Assembly: GCA_009761415.1 (NCBI GenBank)
Contig: QUOL01000016.1
Location: 62,001-126,000 of the forward strand
Direction of reading: 5' to 3'
DNA length: 64,000 nucleotides
Source: Sarcomyxa edulis
Lineage: Eukaryota; Basidiomycota; Agaricomycetes; Agaricales; Mycenaceae
The notes below the pieces were generated by a model. The model saw only the letters and a list, made by a program, of their open reading frames with translations. It did no database searches and was not told the origin of the DNA. Numbering within the stretch: the stretch's first letter is position 1; the number at the start of each line of letters is the position of its first letter. This document shows positions 35,864 through 49,037 of the stretch, one piece after another. Both the position numbers and the translations under genes were made by a program.

Positions 35864-37656
35864 ATGTCTCCATCCATATCTGATGCAAAGATAACGAAAA
35901 CTGTTAGAGATGTTATCGACCAGGCTAGGAAGGATGATACAGTCGAGTATGTTCTATCCTTTCTTCAGACCTTTACTTGAGCTTTGAAGTACTGCGCTCA
36001 ATTTATGTCTTTAGCGCTCTCACACCACGTATCATCCGTCGCGAGGTCGAACAGCTACTTGGAGTAGATGCTGGGACTTTGGATCCGAACCCTTATAAGG
36101 ATCTTGTGAAGGATACGGCTTTGAGTATCTTGGTGCGTTGTTGGAAATCTTGCGGTGGCGGTTTTCTGACTGAGACGTCGTTAGAACGGGGATGATGATG
36201 AACCCGGGCCCCAGAAGAAGGAGACGGACGAGGATACTACTAAGGCGCCTCGTACCAAGAAACGAAAGTCAGATGAAAGCATCTCATCTGAGCCTGTTGC
36301 GAAGAAAGCAAAAGCCGCACCCAAGGATAAGGACAAGTCACCGAAGGAGACTAGTACTAAAACTAGGAAGGTGAAAGTGGACACGAGGAAATATAAATCA
36401 CCTGTGCGTAGCCTCGCTCTATTACTGGGCTATAACCCTCGATGCTTATGGGATTCCTGTAGGCCCAAGTAGCCACTTCGGATGTCGAGCAGGATGAACC
36501 TGACGAAGATCCCATGGCGGAGCGTGTTGCGCCTGTAGCATACAAAAGCGCGTCTTCAGGATCGCCGAAGGTATGCAGAGCCATCGTCGTTACGGGTTTT
36601 ACATCTCACTCACCCAACATGATACAGGTGTCACCCAAGAAAAAACGAAAGATCACTACGATTGCGTCGGAAGACGGGTCTGACGGTGATAAGAAGCCTT
36701 CGAAGCCCAAGCCCAAGGCGTCTGCAGCGACTGCCCCTTCGAAACCAAAATCGAAACCAAAACTGAAGTCCAAAGCCGATCGTGACGATAGTGAAGGAGT
36801 TGTAAGTGTCGAACATGTTTCCTTCTCTATACTTTTGTTTATCACTTCACCATTAGAAGAGTGAGTCGGAGCTGTCCGTTCTCGACGATGACCTTCCCCC
36901 GAAACGCACCAAAAAATCGACAACTAAGGATAAGGTTTACTGCGTAGTTCCTTCGTCTGTTGAGTCAGAATCTCATACTTCATCTTCAGGTTGAGACAAA
37001 GAAGAAACCGGTCAAGGAGAAGAAACCGAGGAAATCAGCTGCTTCGTTGAGTAAAGAGGAAGAAACGATCAAGAAATTGAAAGTAAGAACTTTACATCGA
37101 CTTTGAGTCAGCAATCGCTTATACATTGTTAATGCTCCCAGTCCTTTGTCGTGGCGTGTGGGGTACGCAAAGTGTGGTCAAAAGTATTTAGCGATATCGA
37201 GGACCAGCCTGCGAAACAGATACGAAGGCTGAAAGAGATCCTTGCAGAGTTAGGGATGAGCGAGGGTAGGATGAGTTTGGAGAAAGCCAGAGCTATTAAG
37301 CAGAAGAGGGAATTGGCGAAAGAACTTGGTAGGGTTCTTATGTCTGGAGACTCTGATAACCCGAAGGCTGGAACTGATCACTTTTCGTTTCTATCTCTTC
37401 TAGAGGATGTTCAATCATTTGAAAAGGCCGTTGTTGCTGGTGGTTCTAAGACGCGTGGCAAAGCTGCGGAAGAAGAGACTCAGGAGGATGATTCTGGCGA
37501 AGAATCTCAAGATGCAGAAGCACCAACTAAAAGAAAGGTCCGCATACATCTTCCGAATTCACCGCGTCATGCTGATCACTAGACAATCTACATCGACAGA
37601 GCAATGCTAGGTTGAGTATCATGGCTTTCTTAGGTGATCAAAGTGACGACGAGTGA
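35864..37656 (+). CDS. DEK_C / HIRIP3-like chromatin protein
   Basis: About nine short exons. The N-terminus (KTVRDVIDQARKDDTV, then ALTPRIIRREVEQLLGVDAG after an intron) resembles a DEK C-terminal-type domain. The middle is Lys/Glu/Ser-rich with several nuclear localisation-type KKRK and PKKKRK clusters. The C-terminal domain (VVACGVRKVWSKVF, IRRLKEILAELGMSEGRMSL, KARAIKQKRELAKEL) resembles HIRIP3, which binds H2A/H2B via a CHZ motif in animals. A nuclear histone-chaperone or chromatin role is inferred. The last exon is ambiguous. An acceptor at 37582 gives a stop at 37615, whereas the conserved-looking DQSDDE ending at 37656 needs another junction. Confidence 0.68.
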
Positions 37657-37777
37657 TGTGGCGATTGATTTGTGAGATTGTATACAAAACTGACAGTACT
37701 TTCGGGTTTTTAAATTGATAATATCTGTATTCACCCTATAGCTGGGATGTACACCATCATATCCTTTGAGTCCTCGT

Positions 37778-40700
37778 TTACATGGGTTCAACGAAAGCAC
37801 CCTTCGGTCTGAGAGCTTGCTGTGCGACGAAGTCGGGAGGATCTGTGTAATCCTTGATATCCAAAGCAGTCGAGAATGTGCCGTCTGAGAACAATTGAAG
37901 ACCAGCGATGGAAGCTCCGGAGCCATCGAGAGACCACAGCGATATGCCAAGCGTGTTTGGAGATTGATGACGAAGGATGCTGTAGAAGCGAGAACAGTTT
38001 CAGTATAGACATCTTGCAGCTAGTTATCGAGCATAGGTTTCTCACCCGGCTGGTAGTACAAACACTGTTTGAGGACTGTTCCAGAAGATGAGGTGCAATT
38101 ATGTGTTGGGACACGGTGAAAATCTCACCCAATATTGTTGATGTACTTTCCGAGCTGCCAGCCATTCAGATAGATTTGGGCCCGGAAGTTGGAGGTGATG
38201 GCACTTGGAGTGATCGATAGTCGGATAGGGACGTCGAATCCCGATGGTAAGTCCTGGAAAGATAGATGAACATAAAGATAGATGATATGAACGAATGATC
38301 ACCCACGAGTGTAAAGTTAGTTCTAAAGAAGTTGATACCAGCTCCTGAGACGCCACCACCAGAAAGTGGTGTCCCGGCATGCCATGATGAGTCTGGGAAG
38401 CCTGGGAGATGGGCGCCGATTCTTTCAGCGTACAGTCCACCTTCATTGAGATAACCACGGTAGGTATCTGGAGCTTGGGCTGCTCCTCCCTGCGTACCAA
38501 GTTGAAAGGAGGATCAGAGTCTGGTGTATCGATTTATGCGTCTTGTCTCACCTGGTTGCCCTGGATCTTCCAAACATCGATGGTGGTATTGCCACCTGTT
38601 ATAGAGGACCCTCTGATCCCGCGTGGCTCCTTTCCGCTATTAGCTGAGGCCGCTCATAAGTACGAACCAAGGCACTATATCTATCAGGAAACTCACTGCT
38701 AGTTTCTACGATACTGAAACGAACGGTGTTCAAAGCAGGATCTTTACATGAATCCAAAGAAGTCTGGCGTACCCCATATGATCTGAATGCAGCCATCAGC
38801 ATGTATCAAATAGGTAAACAGAGTCTCGAAATCACCTTGCACAACTACGAGCACATTATCGCTCCCCACACGAAGAGTTCCATTGGGAATAGTCCATGTA
38901 TCGGTGGTCATGCTGACCGTGGAACTCCCCTGATTTGAACCAAGGAACACAGAGTTCAACCACGCAGAGTACCCAAAAGAGAAGCCGCCTTGTACGGCAA
39001 GATTGACAGCCGTTTCTTCGCCACTTGCGTTGAAGTGTCCTCGGAAGATAAGGTTGCCACCATAGAAGCTAAGATGCGTCAGTGACCTTGTCATGAGTGC
39101 ACTGTAATGGATTGAGATGCTCACCCATATTGCTGCGAGTATAAGACTTGGGTTCCGGACAACGGTGGGAGGTTAGTGTACTGGTGACGATGTGATTCAA
39201 AACAGAGACCCAATACAAGAACATGAACGATGACATACATTGGTCGTGGTCAAAGTCGCAGTAGTAAATGCAGAATCATCGAAGTCTGGGTCTATCTCCG
39301 GCAGACTTGATGTGATCAAACGTCAGTTCTCAATATACGGTTCGATGTCGGATCGACCTTACCTTCCAGACACTTTCCAGTCTTCAAGCGCGGGTAGCTT
39401 CACGACAGGGGACGTAGCAGTCAAGTTCGTAATGAAAGAGCCATGCAGGGTCTTCGTCACTGTCTGGGGTATCCCGTTCCAAGAAAGTTCAGAAACGCCA
39501 CGAGGCGCAATAAATTCCAGTGCTGTTGTTCCATTTAGATCGCCAACCTAACAAAAACAAGAAATGAGCGAACGGATGGATGTATGGTTACTGAATACAC
39601 AAAGATGTAGAACGCACCAAAGACAATGTACGTCCAGAGATAGCAGCCGTTCTCACGATGTATGGTCCCCCAACAAGCACACTATCCAGGATCCGCGAAA
39701 GTAAGAGTCATATTTAACATCTCGAGACTAATTAGATGGCTACCGTACCTCTGGTTAGTTCCGATGGAGAAATAATTCGCGAAAGTCCCTGTTCCCGAAA
39801 TGATAGGTGCATGCCACTGCGTAGCAGTCTCCTTGTCCATGATGAAAACCACCAACGACGACGACGAGTCAGAGATCGTCACGAATTGATTGCCCCCGAG
39901 GCCCAAAGTATAAGTCAGTGTGAGCACTCCGTTTGAGGATTCGGAAGCAACATTTGGGGCATTCGCCAAATCAACAACTGGAACGGATGGGAAAACAAAG
40001 GTGGTCTCTCCAGTTTGGCCGGTTAAAGCGTATAAAATGATGTAATCAGTAGTGTCGATGCTGTAAGATCAAAGTGAGTATTTTCATCTGACTCGAGTCT
40101 GAAAGGAGAGACTGACGTTGTCCATGTCATTATTCTAGTCAAACGATGCGGTTGAGTACAAAAATAGGGATTAAGATCAGAGACGAAACATACTCAGCAG
40201 TGGAATACAAAATTTTGGTACCGCTTTTGCCGAAGACATAGTCTGTTACCACAATCTTGCTTTCACGCCCATTGAGCGTCAGATTGCCAATTTGCGGAAT
40301 GAGGATGGAACCTAGGGAAGTGGTCACATTTAGCTGTGTTGTTGTGAGTGTGGTGGATCTGTATATAACATGAAAATATCAGGGTGCATTCGAGGGAACG
40401 AGAAAGAAAACTTCACATACGTAGTGTCATTGTGACGAAGGACGTAGAAGCCGGCACCAGTCTCGAGATTCCGGAGTTCGGCTGCGTGTATCAGTGAAGA
40501 TGTCGTGTAATTCGTTCCGTTAGCAATCAAATTTGCACCCAGAAGGTCTCTCGAAACACGGAGGAATAGCCCTTGAGCGGATTTAGTGACTTGGTCAAGT
40601 AGGAACTCGAGACGAACCCACCTTGGAGCCTCATCTCATTCATTTTTGGTCCAGCAACGCGGTTTTCATTGATGCCTAGGGCAGAGGCGGGTTGGTCGGA

Positions 40701-42488
40701 AGGTAATGGTGAATAATTGGTGATACCGCATACCTCCGCCGTAATCATAACTCGAGTACACAGTAGGTTCGAGGGTTTGGCCCCAATTCGTCCCGCCGAA
40801 TAGCACTATATCACACACAAACTTAGAGTTGTACCGTATGGAAGGACATGACACGAACTGTAGATGTCTGATTCGAACAAGATGAGTGTGATGGATTAAT
40901 GAATGAATTAGAACGGATTAAGCTTACTGAGTATCGTTGCAGTTTGAGCGCTGCAGCATGGACACAAAAACAATTGACTCAAGTTGCAAGTTCACGGAAT
41001 GAATCGTGAACTTACTAGGTATCCTTGTAAAATACGTTTTCTGTGAGTGTCTGATCAGATCTGCACTATGTCTCCGCAATACAGGAGTATTACCGTAGTC
41101 AGCGTCCGTCAAATCAGTTGCTACATTGCAGATGGTGAGAAAGCTTGCTTCTAGAAATGACAACCACGTACAATACTTTTCATAGCCTGTACCTCCGAGA
41201 GCAGCAGCACCCCAGCCGAGCAAGAATCCGCCGCCAAACTTCAAATATAGCGCTTTAGCCCGACAATGCATCACAACTGTGACAACAAACTCACTTCAGC
41301 AAGACAAAGCGGATTGTTAGGAGCAACCGCCTCGTGATTTGAGTAGTATACAGTCTGCACTTGAGCCCAGCGGTTGGATCCCTGAGGATAAGAGTCGCCA
41401 CTGTGCAATCGTTATGGTCGACCTCGTTCGCATACAAAGAAACCCGCTCACCAGTAGATGTTTACGCGTCCGGTTCCAGGAAGGTCAGGACTGAAATTCC
41501 CAACTTGTCCAGCATGTTGGTCGTTGTGAGTGATGGCTACGATATGTAAGCATGAGACCCTAGTGGATTGTACTATGCAAGGGCTCACGTATAACTATGC
41601 CCTCAGCACGATAGGTGTCGATGACGGCTTGCATGTACGGACTATTGTTGGCACTCGCACTGTATTCATTTTCTGCTTGGATCAAGATAACTAGAGAGCA
41701 GAGATGAGAAAAGTACGACGAGTAATTGCGGCGATATAGTTACTTGGTCCACCGCTCGTGATTTGGTTTTTCGCGATTATTTTGGATATCGATGTCAAAT
41801 ATGGAGTCCACGCTTGGGTGAAGTTTGGATTATCGTTACGGACTGCACCTGCGATGTTGCCGACCCAACCAGGGAAACCACCACCCGTAGTTTCAGCGTC
41901 TGGGAAAAAAAATCGGCTCAGTCACCACTTGCAAGAAGAAGACTGTTAGTTCACTTATGTACGGTCCAGGCCTAAAAGACAAGAGAGAAATGCATTATGC
42001 GAGGGTCTACGAAACAATCACGGTGTAAATTATACCTTGCGATCATCCACAATCCTGCGTTCTTCGCCTCATCGATGAATCTCTGTATATCCCGGTACGT
42101 GCCAGTCTGAAAGTCTCCTTGTCCGTCATTCGTCGAAGGAGTCGGGTAATGCAGAGCCCAATTGACGTAAAAAGACACAGTATTGAAGCCACTGGAATGA
42201 TAATCGTCTCAAACGGCAATGATTTAGCATATGATAGAGTGAGACCTACTTGGCTTTGATCTTTTGGAAAACATCTGCCCAAAGATTCGGATTCGGAGCG
42301 CGCCAGGGGTGAACCTCTGCAGACAAGATGAAAACGCGTTGACCTTGGATGAACAGGGAGTGCGAATCCCAAGTCACGATGTCAGTGAGACCCGTCGAGT
42401 TTCTCCGCGACAAATGGTCATGGTCATTGCCGTTCACAGAGCAAAAGGCCAGGATGAATGTCAGGAAAGAGAGGACACGTAGCAACAT
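37778..42488 (-). CDS. lacA: Secreted GH35 beta-galactosidase
   Basis: A large gene with well over ten introns, starting at 42488 with a signal peptide ([20 protein letters not shown]). The GH35 catalytic barrel begins [20 protein letters not shown] and continues through [26 protein letters not shown] contains the predicted acid/base Glu (NE pair) and [13 protein letters not shown] the predicted nucleophile Glu. MFGGTNWG-like and YDYGGG motifs follow ([20 protein letters not shown]). The downstream beta-sandwich domains typical of fungal 1,000-residue enzymes are present, ending [14 protein letters not shown]. It hydrolyses terminal beta-galactosides of plant polysaccharides outside the cell. 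I did not fix every splice site, but no break was evident. Confidence 0.88.
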
Positions 42489-42977
42489 GGCTTCCACAAA
42501 GGACGGTGACTTGTTGGCATCATAGATTTTATACTCAGCGCTGGATCAACAATTTGCAGGCGTACCTCGTTAAAATTCTCTCCAGATGGGTTCTTAAGGA
42601 GGGTTCCAAGGAGAACAGGTGACATATTCGGTGAGCATGGCGTCAGTCACTGGTCCCGAAGTGAAGCAGAAGGGGGCGGACCGTCGCACCGTCGACGGGC
42701 TAGCAGAAATTAGTCCCGGAGATGGGTACGAGCGGGAATGCAAAGGAGGAAACAATCATGGATGACAGCGTCGAAGCACAAGTCCTGGATGTGCGAGTTG
42801 AGTATCCCATCTAAATTCCTGACATTCGGAATCTTCAATTAGAATCTCACGCGGTTTTCAAAGCTTTAGAAAATGTGCGGGATAGTGGGAGAAGCATGTA
42901 TATAGCAGTCGGTGAATTTGACAGTCATCTAGGTGTGATGGTCGAAAGCAGGAGGGCACCTGCAGACTTTGACTGAA
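42489..42977. promoter_or_regulatory. Divergent promoter, GH35 and VPS25
   Basis: About 490 bp between divergent start codons. It contains a GGAAGCC/GGCTTCC-type stretch and a TATATAG at 42899 facing VPS25. No coding region is seen. Confidence 0.45.
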
Positions 42978-43772
42978 ATGGCGCTCTCAACACACACCAC
43001 CACCACCGGTTCGTCTTTTCTACTGTTTTCGTCCTTCGAGACTTATCAGAAGTACCACAGGATTCCTTCTTCCTTCTATACATTCGGCACCCCCGTTCTT
43101 CACGTTAGAGCCACAATTATACGCTTGCTTGCTTGCTCTTGACTGACTCGCTGTAGTGAACAACCTAACCCCACCACTGAATCCATCGTACAAGAACAAT
43201 GGATAAGACTCATTTTGGAGTATGCCCGACATCGAAAGTTATTCATTTTACGCATCGAGGATGCTGAGACTTCAAGTCGCGATTGGGATGAGGTATTTCG
43301 GAACGAACGAATAAATCGTACGGTGATATTTTCCTGTCCGACGTCAGTACGCTAAAGCTCTTGCAGGACGCTTACTTCCCTCACATCTATCTTCTATAAT
43401 CACGTCTATGGTCGCCAAGAATCTCGCATCATATGAACCAGCCAAACAGACGCGTTCCGTGCTACTATATTGGCGGCTTCCAGAGGAATGGGCTGAAGTG
43501 CTTCATGGATGGGTGAGCCATTATGTTCCAATGCTAATGCTGTCAGAATCTTGCTGATGAAAACACTATTGAAGGCAACATCTACGGGCCAAATGAACAC
43601 CATCTTAACATTCTACGAAATCACAGACCCTCCGATAGAATCGCCGCTTTCTGGTGTCCCCATTTCTCTTTTACGCAAGGCCATCACCATCTTGGGTAAG
43701 ACGGGCCGCGCTCAGATCATCGGGGTCGCCGATGGCGAGGGTGTGAGGTTATTTCCCGGTACGAGCAAATGA
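42978..43772 (+). CDS. VPS25: ESCRT-II subunit VPS25
   Basis: Five exons (42978-43008, 43061-43103, 43157-43317, 43367-43512, 43575-43772) assemble into 192 residues, against 176 in human and about 200 in yeast. The assembled N-terminus reads FLLPSIHSAPPFFTEQPN, the conserved PPFFTxQPN of VPS25. Later blocks are SVLLYWRLPEEWAEVLHGW and, across the last intron, GWATSTGQMNTILTFYEI, matching the human WVSRSGQNNSVFTLYEL region without gaps. The C-terminus IIGVADGEGVRLF matches the winged-helix end. VPS25 sits in ESCRT-II with VPS22 and VPS36 and recruits VPS20 during multivesicular-body sorting. The splicing model is mine, but each junction restores a conserved block. Confidence 0.9.
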
Positions 43773-45054
43773 AGTCGAAGTGATAAGTCCCTTTCTCTCG
43801 TCATTTCCCACATGTACTACGCAATGTTCCATTAGTCCAAGCCATATCGATACCAAGCAGTGCCAATATCATCCCAATTACCGCTCACTCACAGTCTATC
43901 ACATCCCAGGCAGCAAGATGCTTCCCCGCTGCCGATCGTATTCCTTTCTACAGAGTAATATGAACCTCAGAGTCCCAGTGTCTGGGTTCACGACAAGCTC
44001 AAAGACCTACATCTATAGATGAACATGTTACTAAGGCCCTTTTCGTTTTGCTCAGGACACGCTTTTTTTCGATCTGATAGAACCTTGTGAGTAGGTTTCA
44101 TGCGCGATGGACATGATGCCGGCACTGCACATTTGAGTGTGCCTTCATGTTTTGTGGAAAACTGACCTGAATTGGACTATTTCCGACTTGTTGTAGGTGA
44201 CGAGCTGGTATTTGAACTCAATCTTGAATTTGGGGCGTTCATTGACGGTATCTGTCGTGATCAGAAGTCTGCGAACACGTCCATCATCGTCCCATATTGA
44301 TCATTTCGTGCGTGTACTTTTTTACATTCATGCCCTCGTTTATGTCCTTCAAGTTCGCGATGACAGTGTTGCAACCCTCATTCCGACCAGCATGACCGCT
44401 TCAAAAAGCTGCATACCCTATGGTCACGGACCTGACGATGTCGGCATATCGCCCTAAACATCAGCATGATGCACATAGAATTTTCCGAATCGTAACTCGT
44501 ACGTATTTCTACGACACCATCAGTGCAGTCAAGACCGAATCACCGAGAGAATGTACATAGGTTCCTTCCATTTCATTCTGAGCTTAACCAAGAAGTTTGG
44601 TATGTACGGCCTCCGCAAGTTCTCTGCGTATGTACTGCTACTGTCTCATTTTCCGCGCATATGAGTATACCTATCTATTCAGGTTCCATTGGACAAATTC
44701 GGCTTATCATGATGAACGAACAAGATATTCCGTAGGACTATAGACGGCCGGCTCCAGTGAAGAGATGCATCACAACATGCCATGGTGGCCGTTACTGGCT
44801 GGATAGTTGCGCTACTGACTTGTGCTTCAGACCGGTGTACCCCGGTGGCTGTGCCTCTCGCCGGCCGGTTAATATTTTGTACGCCCTACGTCGCGATGAT
44901 ATCACTGAATCTGATTATTTCCAATTCCAGATCTCTTCCGACTTGCCCGATCTGAAAAAACGAGGGGAATCCTTCTAGACGCTACCAGACCACTACCAGA
45001 TCTCCCAATTCCTTGTTCACCCCATTGGTGCCTCATGTCCTAATTCTCATCATC
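43773..45054. other. Intergenic between VPS25 and histidine kinase copy 1
   Basis: 1.3 kb with several short frames and no recognisable domain. The last 200 bp are the likely promoter of kinase copy 1. Nothing else could be supported. Confidence 0.4.
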
Positions 45055-48000
45055 ATGTCCACCACATTTCGTCCTTCAACTCCACTGGCGTCAAATCCTT
45101 TCGACAGTCTGCTCCCTCCTCCAGTCGTTCTGACCGCTAAACGACTGACAAACCGCGAAGACTGGGCGCGTTTCAAACTGCATCTCCGTACTCTTCTGGG
45201 GCGATTCACGCCGAAGCTCGAGCCAACTGTTAAATGGGAGAGCACTGAGGAGACCGAACATTCTCGATGGTTGGAGAAGCCAGAGAATGATGATCCAGAG
45301 GCAGAGGTGAACGAAGTCATCTTGGATCGGGATTGGTTGAAGGAGGCGAATGTTATTGCGACACCGACGGAAGACATACCAGTCCATGACCCAGACGTCG
45401 AACGGTGTCGGCCATTCTCAAGTTGGAAGCAGTTTCGGTTGTGGATGAACTCGCTGGCACATCACTGTGTTTTCATCTCGCAGTACACAGACCATTCGGA
45501 AACGCATTACCAGCAGGAGTCCTGGCGGCATAGAAAAGTGTGTTACATCATTTTTGAGCGTTCTAGCGCCTGCTTAACATCCTATCTTGCAGCCCCTTGC
45601 TATCTGGTCTTCATTGTTTTTCGTCGTCAACTGGATTCTCGGTTGTGCATTCATTTCTCATCCTATGATCTTGATGGACAAAATATTCTATTTCGGCGTG
45701 AGTCTTGAGAGTGATCTACCCCCGGATGATGAGCTCATCTGACATTTGCTGTAGGTCGCACCCTCGTTGACGCTACCCGTTGTATTCATGGTGCTATATG
45801 ACTGCCCGAATCAACGCCCATATCTGTACCAGTCTTTTCTCTGTATATCAACATGGTCTTGGTAGCTTGTTTTCTCGTCTCATTGTTTTCAAACCGACTG
45901 ACCGGTACTCCCAGGGCTATCTACCAAGTGCTATATATGTCTGCATTTTTGCCCTATTCTGAACATGACGTCTTACTGACATACCCTCGATGACCCAGCT
46001 TTCTTTGCGGGTTTTATGATCAAAATTTCAGCCGTTTCGCTTGCGGGGACAGAGATTTTTTGAATGTATTCTAGTGAGTTTCTGTCTCGTCATTTTACTG
46101 GTATTTTCTGACCATTTGTCATCAGTTACGCGCTGGCTCTACCGACGATCGCGACGTGTGGGCTTAAGCTAAAGCGATTTCCAGCTATGATCGGGGCACT
46201 AACCTTCATCGTGTTGTATGTAATTCATATGTTCCTCATCGATGACACGAATGTTGACCGCATCCCAGCTCCTGTGCAACAATGTTCCCTAATAATACCC
46301 ATTGGACTCGAAATATCCTCAATTTCATTGCCTACCACATAATTTTACTCTTATTTAACTACTCAAACGACAAGGTGCGCTTGCATCCGAATTCTTCTCG
46401 TTTTGACAAGCCTAACCGCGCATTCCAGCATGACAGAGTCCATTACACGATCTGGGACGACCTCAAAAATCGATATGCAGAAGCTCAAGCCGCTCAAACA
46501 ACAGAACGACAATACGCAGACTCCAAACGTCGACTAACTTCGTTAGTCAATGACGTTTATAAGCCTTCATCCATCTAACACCCTTTATAGTTACGAATTC
46601 CATGATAAGTCATAAGCGTCGAGCTTGTTGGTCTAGTCTGTACTTACCTCTTCGTATGCTCACAGGTCAGAGTACCTCTTCACATCGCAGTGATGGCTGC
46701 ACAGAATATGGAGGCCTCATTGACTGTATCACCGGCTCAGAAGGTCGAGTTCGATGCTCTTACTGGGAGTTTGACTGTGATGTCCAAAGGTTCGCATCCA
46801 AACCCTCTCAATAGTCGCTTTAACTCATCCCTTTTACAGTACTTAATGATGTCTTGGATTTGTCCGTCAACCTTTCCATTATTCCTCGCGTTTGTACTGA
46901 TATGTGATTCTCAAGCAACCGAATGGATACTGGGGAGTTCGAGTCCGCATCCACGGTAGACTCCTTTTTTCGCCGTTTCTTCTTCCTTCCCACTAAACAG
47001 TCCAGTTAGTCCTTCGCCTTTCATGAAGTCATGCGATCAGTGCTCGTCCCACTTCGATTAGCTACCGATGCCCGTCAGCTAGAATTAATCACAGATCTCG
47101 ATTACCGGATCGACGAGGTACTTCTCATCGTAACCATAAAATTTAACGTTCGCTCATCGATCTAATCAGGTGGCAAGAGGAGCTACGTATTGGGGAATCG
47201 GCGAAACTCCGGAAGCCATCGCTAAACATATAGATGGAAGTCATTCGGTAGATGGAATGGTTTTCGGTCAGTCAATCTCGTCAATCATGCTCTATATGAT
47301 ATCTCACCGATTTTTCTCAGCCGATGAAAAACGGTTGAAGCAAATCATTACTAACTTTGCCAGGTAAGCTTTCTCCTCTGATTGGTTTGGTCACTCATGA
47401 ACAGCATCGTCTGATAATGAAACAGCAACGCCTGCAAGTTTACGCCCGCCGGGGGAAAAGTCACCATATCTACACGATTGATATCACCTTCGATCCCTTT
47501 GGCGGCGGACCGCCCAAAAACGGGTCTGAATTCTGACGACGCTGGATCACCGGAGGTACCCAGTGTCAGGGAGGAGGATTTTTCTGTATACGACCTGCCC
47601 AAGCTATTCCCGCAGCTCCCTACACCACTGGAACAGATCGTGGTACGCATCGAAGTCAAAGATACAGGTAGAGTGACAACAAGCGATCCAGAGCCCGGGC
47701 TTCTACTGACACTTGAACGCAGGCTGTGGAATAAGGCCACAAGATATGGCGAACAACAAGCTATTTTGTAAGCTGTATATCTTCGTTTGACCAGATGGTA
47801 TGATACTGATCCTCTCTATCCATCAGCCGCTTTCAACCAAACAGAATTAGGAAGAACAGAGAGTTCGTGGAAACACGCCTCACGTCTCATTGACTACTAA
47901 TGTTAATCCGGCGTTTAGCAAATACAGGGACAGGACTTGGCTTGTCACTAGTCCGCCAAATTGTCAAGTTCAGCGGAGGACGGTTGGGAGTACGTTCGAA

Positions 48001-49037
48001 GTCTGGGGAAGGCTCGACGTTTTGGGTTGAATTGCGTACGATTGCAATCGATTATCAGCGTGCTCTGCTTACTAATGTCATCCCTAGCATTGGGCGTAGG
48101 ACCCAAAGTCGTCTTTGCACCACCGCTTCCCGAAGTGATTCCCGAAGACTTCTTATCGATCCCTCATCCTTTCAGTGATCTGGATGTGACCAATCCGCCC
48201 CCTTCGCTACTTCCTGACAGTCATCCGGAGGCACTCGAGCCGCTAAATCACAACAAGACTGGTCGTCCAACATTCGTGCTGTTACCCAGTCCAAGGTATG
48301 AAGCTACGGAAGGTGCTCTCTTAGCCAACGCGAGTGAATTCTCGTCTCGGCAACACTTTGCGTCTTTCGACAAACAAAATGTCAGCGGATACTCGGGATT
48401 ACCATCTAGCACGTCGACGGTCTATGAACTTGGGATGGACGTTCTGGTCGTGGATGATGATCCTCTCACAAGGATGCTCATGAAACGCATGCTCACGCGA
48501 ATGGGATGCAACGTCTCGACGGCTGAGAATGGGCAGATGGCGTTGGGGATGATATTCGGAACTACTGGCCCTGATTCGCTCGCCATGGACGACGTGCCCA
48601 TTCTAGAACGGATACCAGCAACGAACGCTATTCCGAATTTTGCTGTCGTCTTTCTCGACAATCAAATGCCAATCTTATCTGGTGAAAAGGCCGTATCAAA
48701 ATTGAGAGCACTAGGACGGCGTGACTTCGTTGTTGGAGTAACAGGTGAATGCCTGCAGTTATATGGTGAGGGTGATAGCTAACTTTGTTATATCCTAGGA
48801 AATGCCTTGCTCAAAGACCAACAGAAATTCTTGGATGCTGGTGCTGACCGGTCCGCAATTCTTTCACCTTCTTGGGCTAATTTTGACACTAATATGACCC
48901 TACACGAATCTAGCGTCTTGACCAAGCCAGCTCTCGAGCGAAATCTCAGAAGAATGTTAGTGCTTGCAGACGAACGACGCAGGCTCGGAGTCGAAGGTGA
49001 CACTCCTTCAGTTGAAGATCATGCGACTCAATTTTGA
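45055..49037 (+). pseudogene. Hybrid histidine kinase, copy 1, probably H-box-defective
   Basis: Many exons. The N-terminal cytosolic part ends YQQESWRHRK, then transmembrane helices (AIWSSLFFVVNWILG and several more), a dimerisation helix, an HATPase_c domain (ITNFASNACKFTPAGGK with the N-box Asn; TGTGLGLSLVRQIV as G2 box) and a receiver domain. The receiver is intact: VLVVDDDPLTRMLMKRM, phospho-acceptor Asp in VFLDNQMP, Thr in VTGN, Lys in VLTKP. At the H-box the exon reads SYEFHD at 46590-46605 and is followed by a stop. The continuation VRVPLHIAVMAAQNMEA starts only after a good acceptor at 46665, and no GT donor restores the frame. Without non-canonical splicing the phospho-relay His is cut off from the catalytic domain. 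It may be a recent pseudogene or a repurposed truncated receptor. Confidence 0.7.

Noticed and set aside
44823..44880. GC-rich dyads around ACCGGTGTACCCCGGT and CCGGCCGG
   Set aside because: Short palindromes without association to a gene start or a second matching copy.
46028..46075. Apparent frameshift in the transmembrane region of kinase copies 1 and 2
   Set aside because: I first read the wrong frame (AGFMIKISAV). The frame LCGFYDQNFSRF in copy 1 and LCGFYSSKSRHF in copy 2 is open and splices correctly in both.
48849..48920. Insertion SILSPSWANFD-like in the receiver of kinase copy 1
   Set aside because: It is an unspliced intron with GTCCGC donor and TCTAG acceptor; removing it restores GADRVLTKP.
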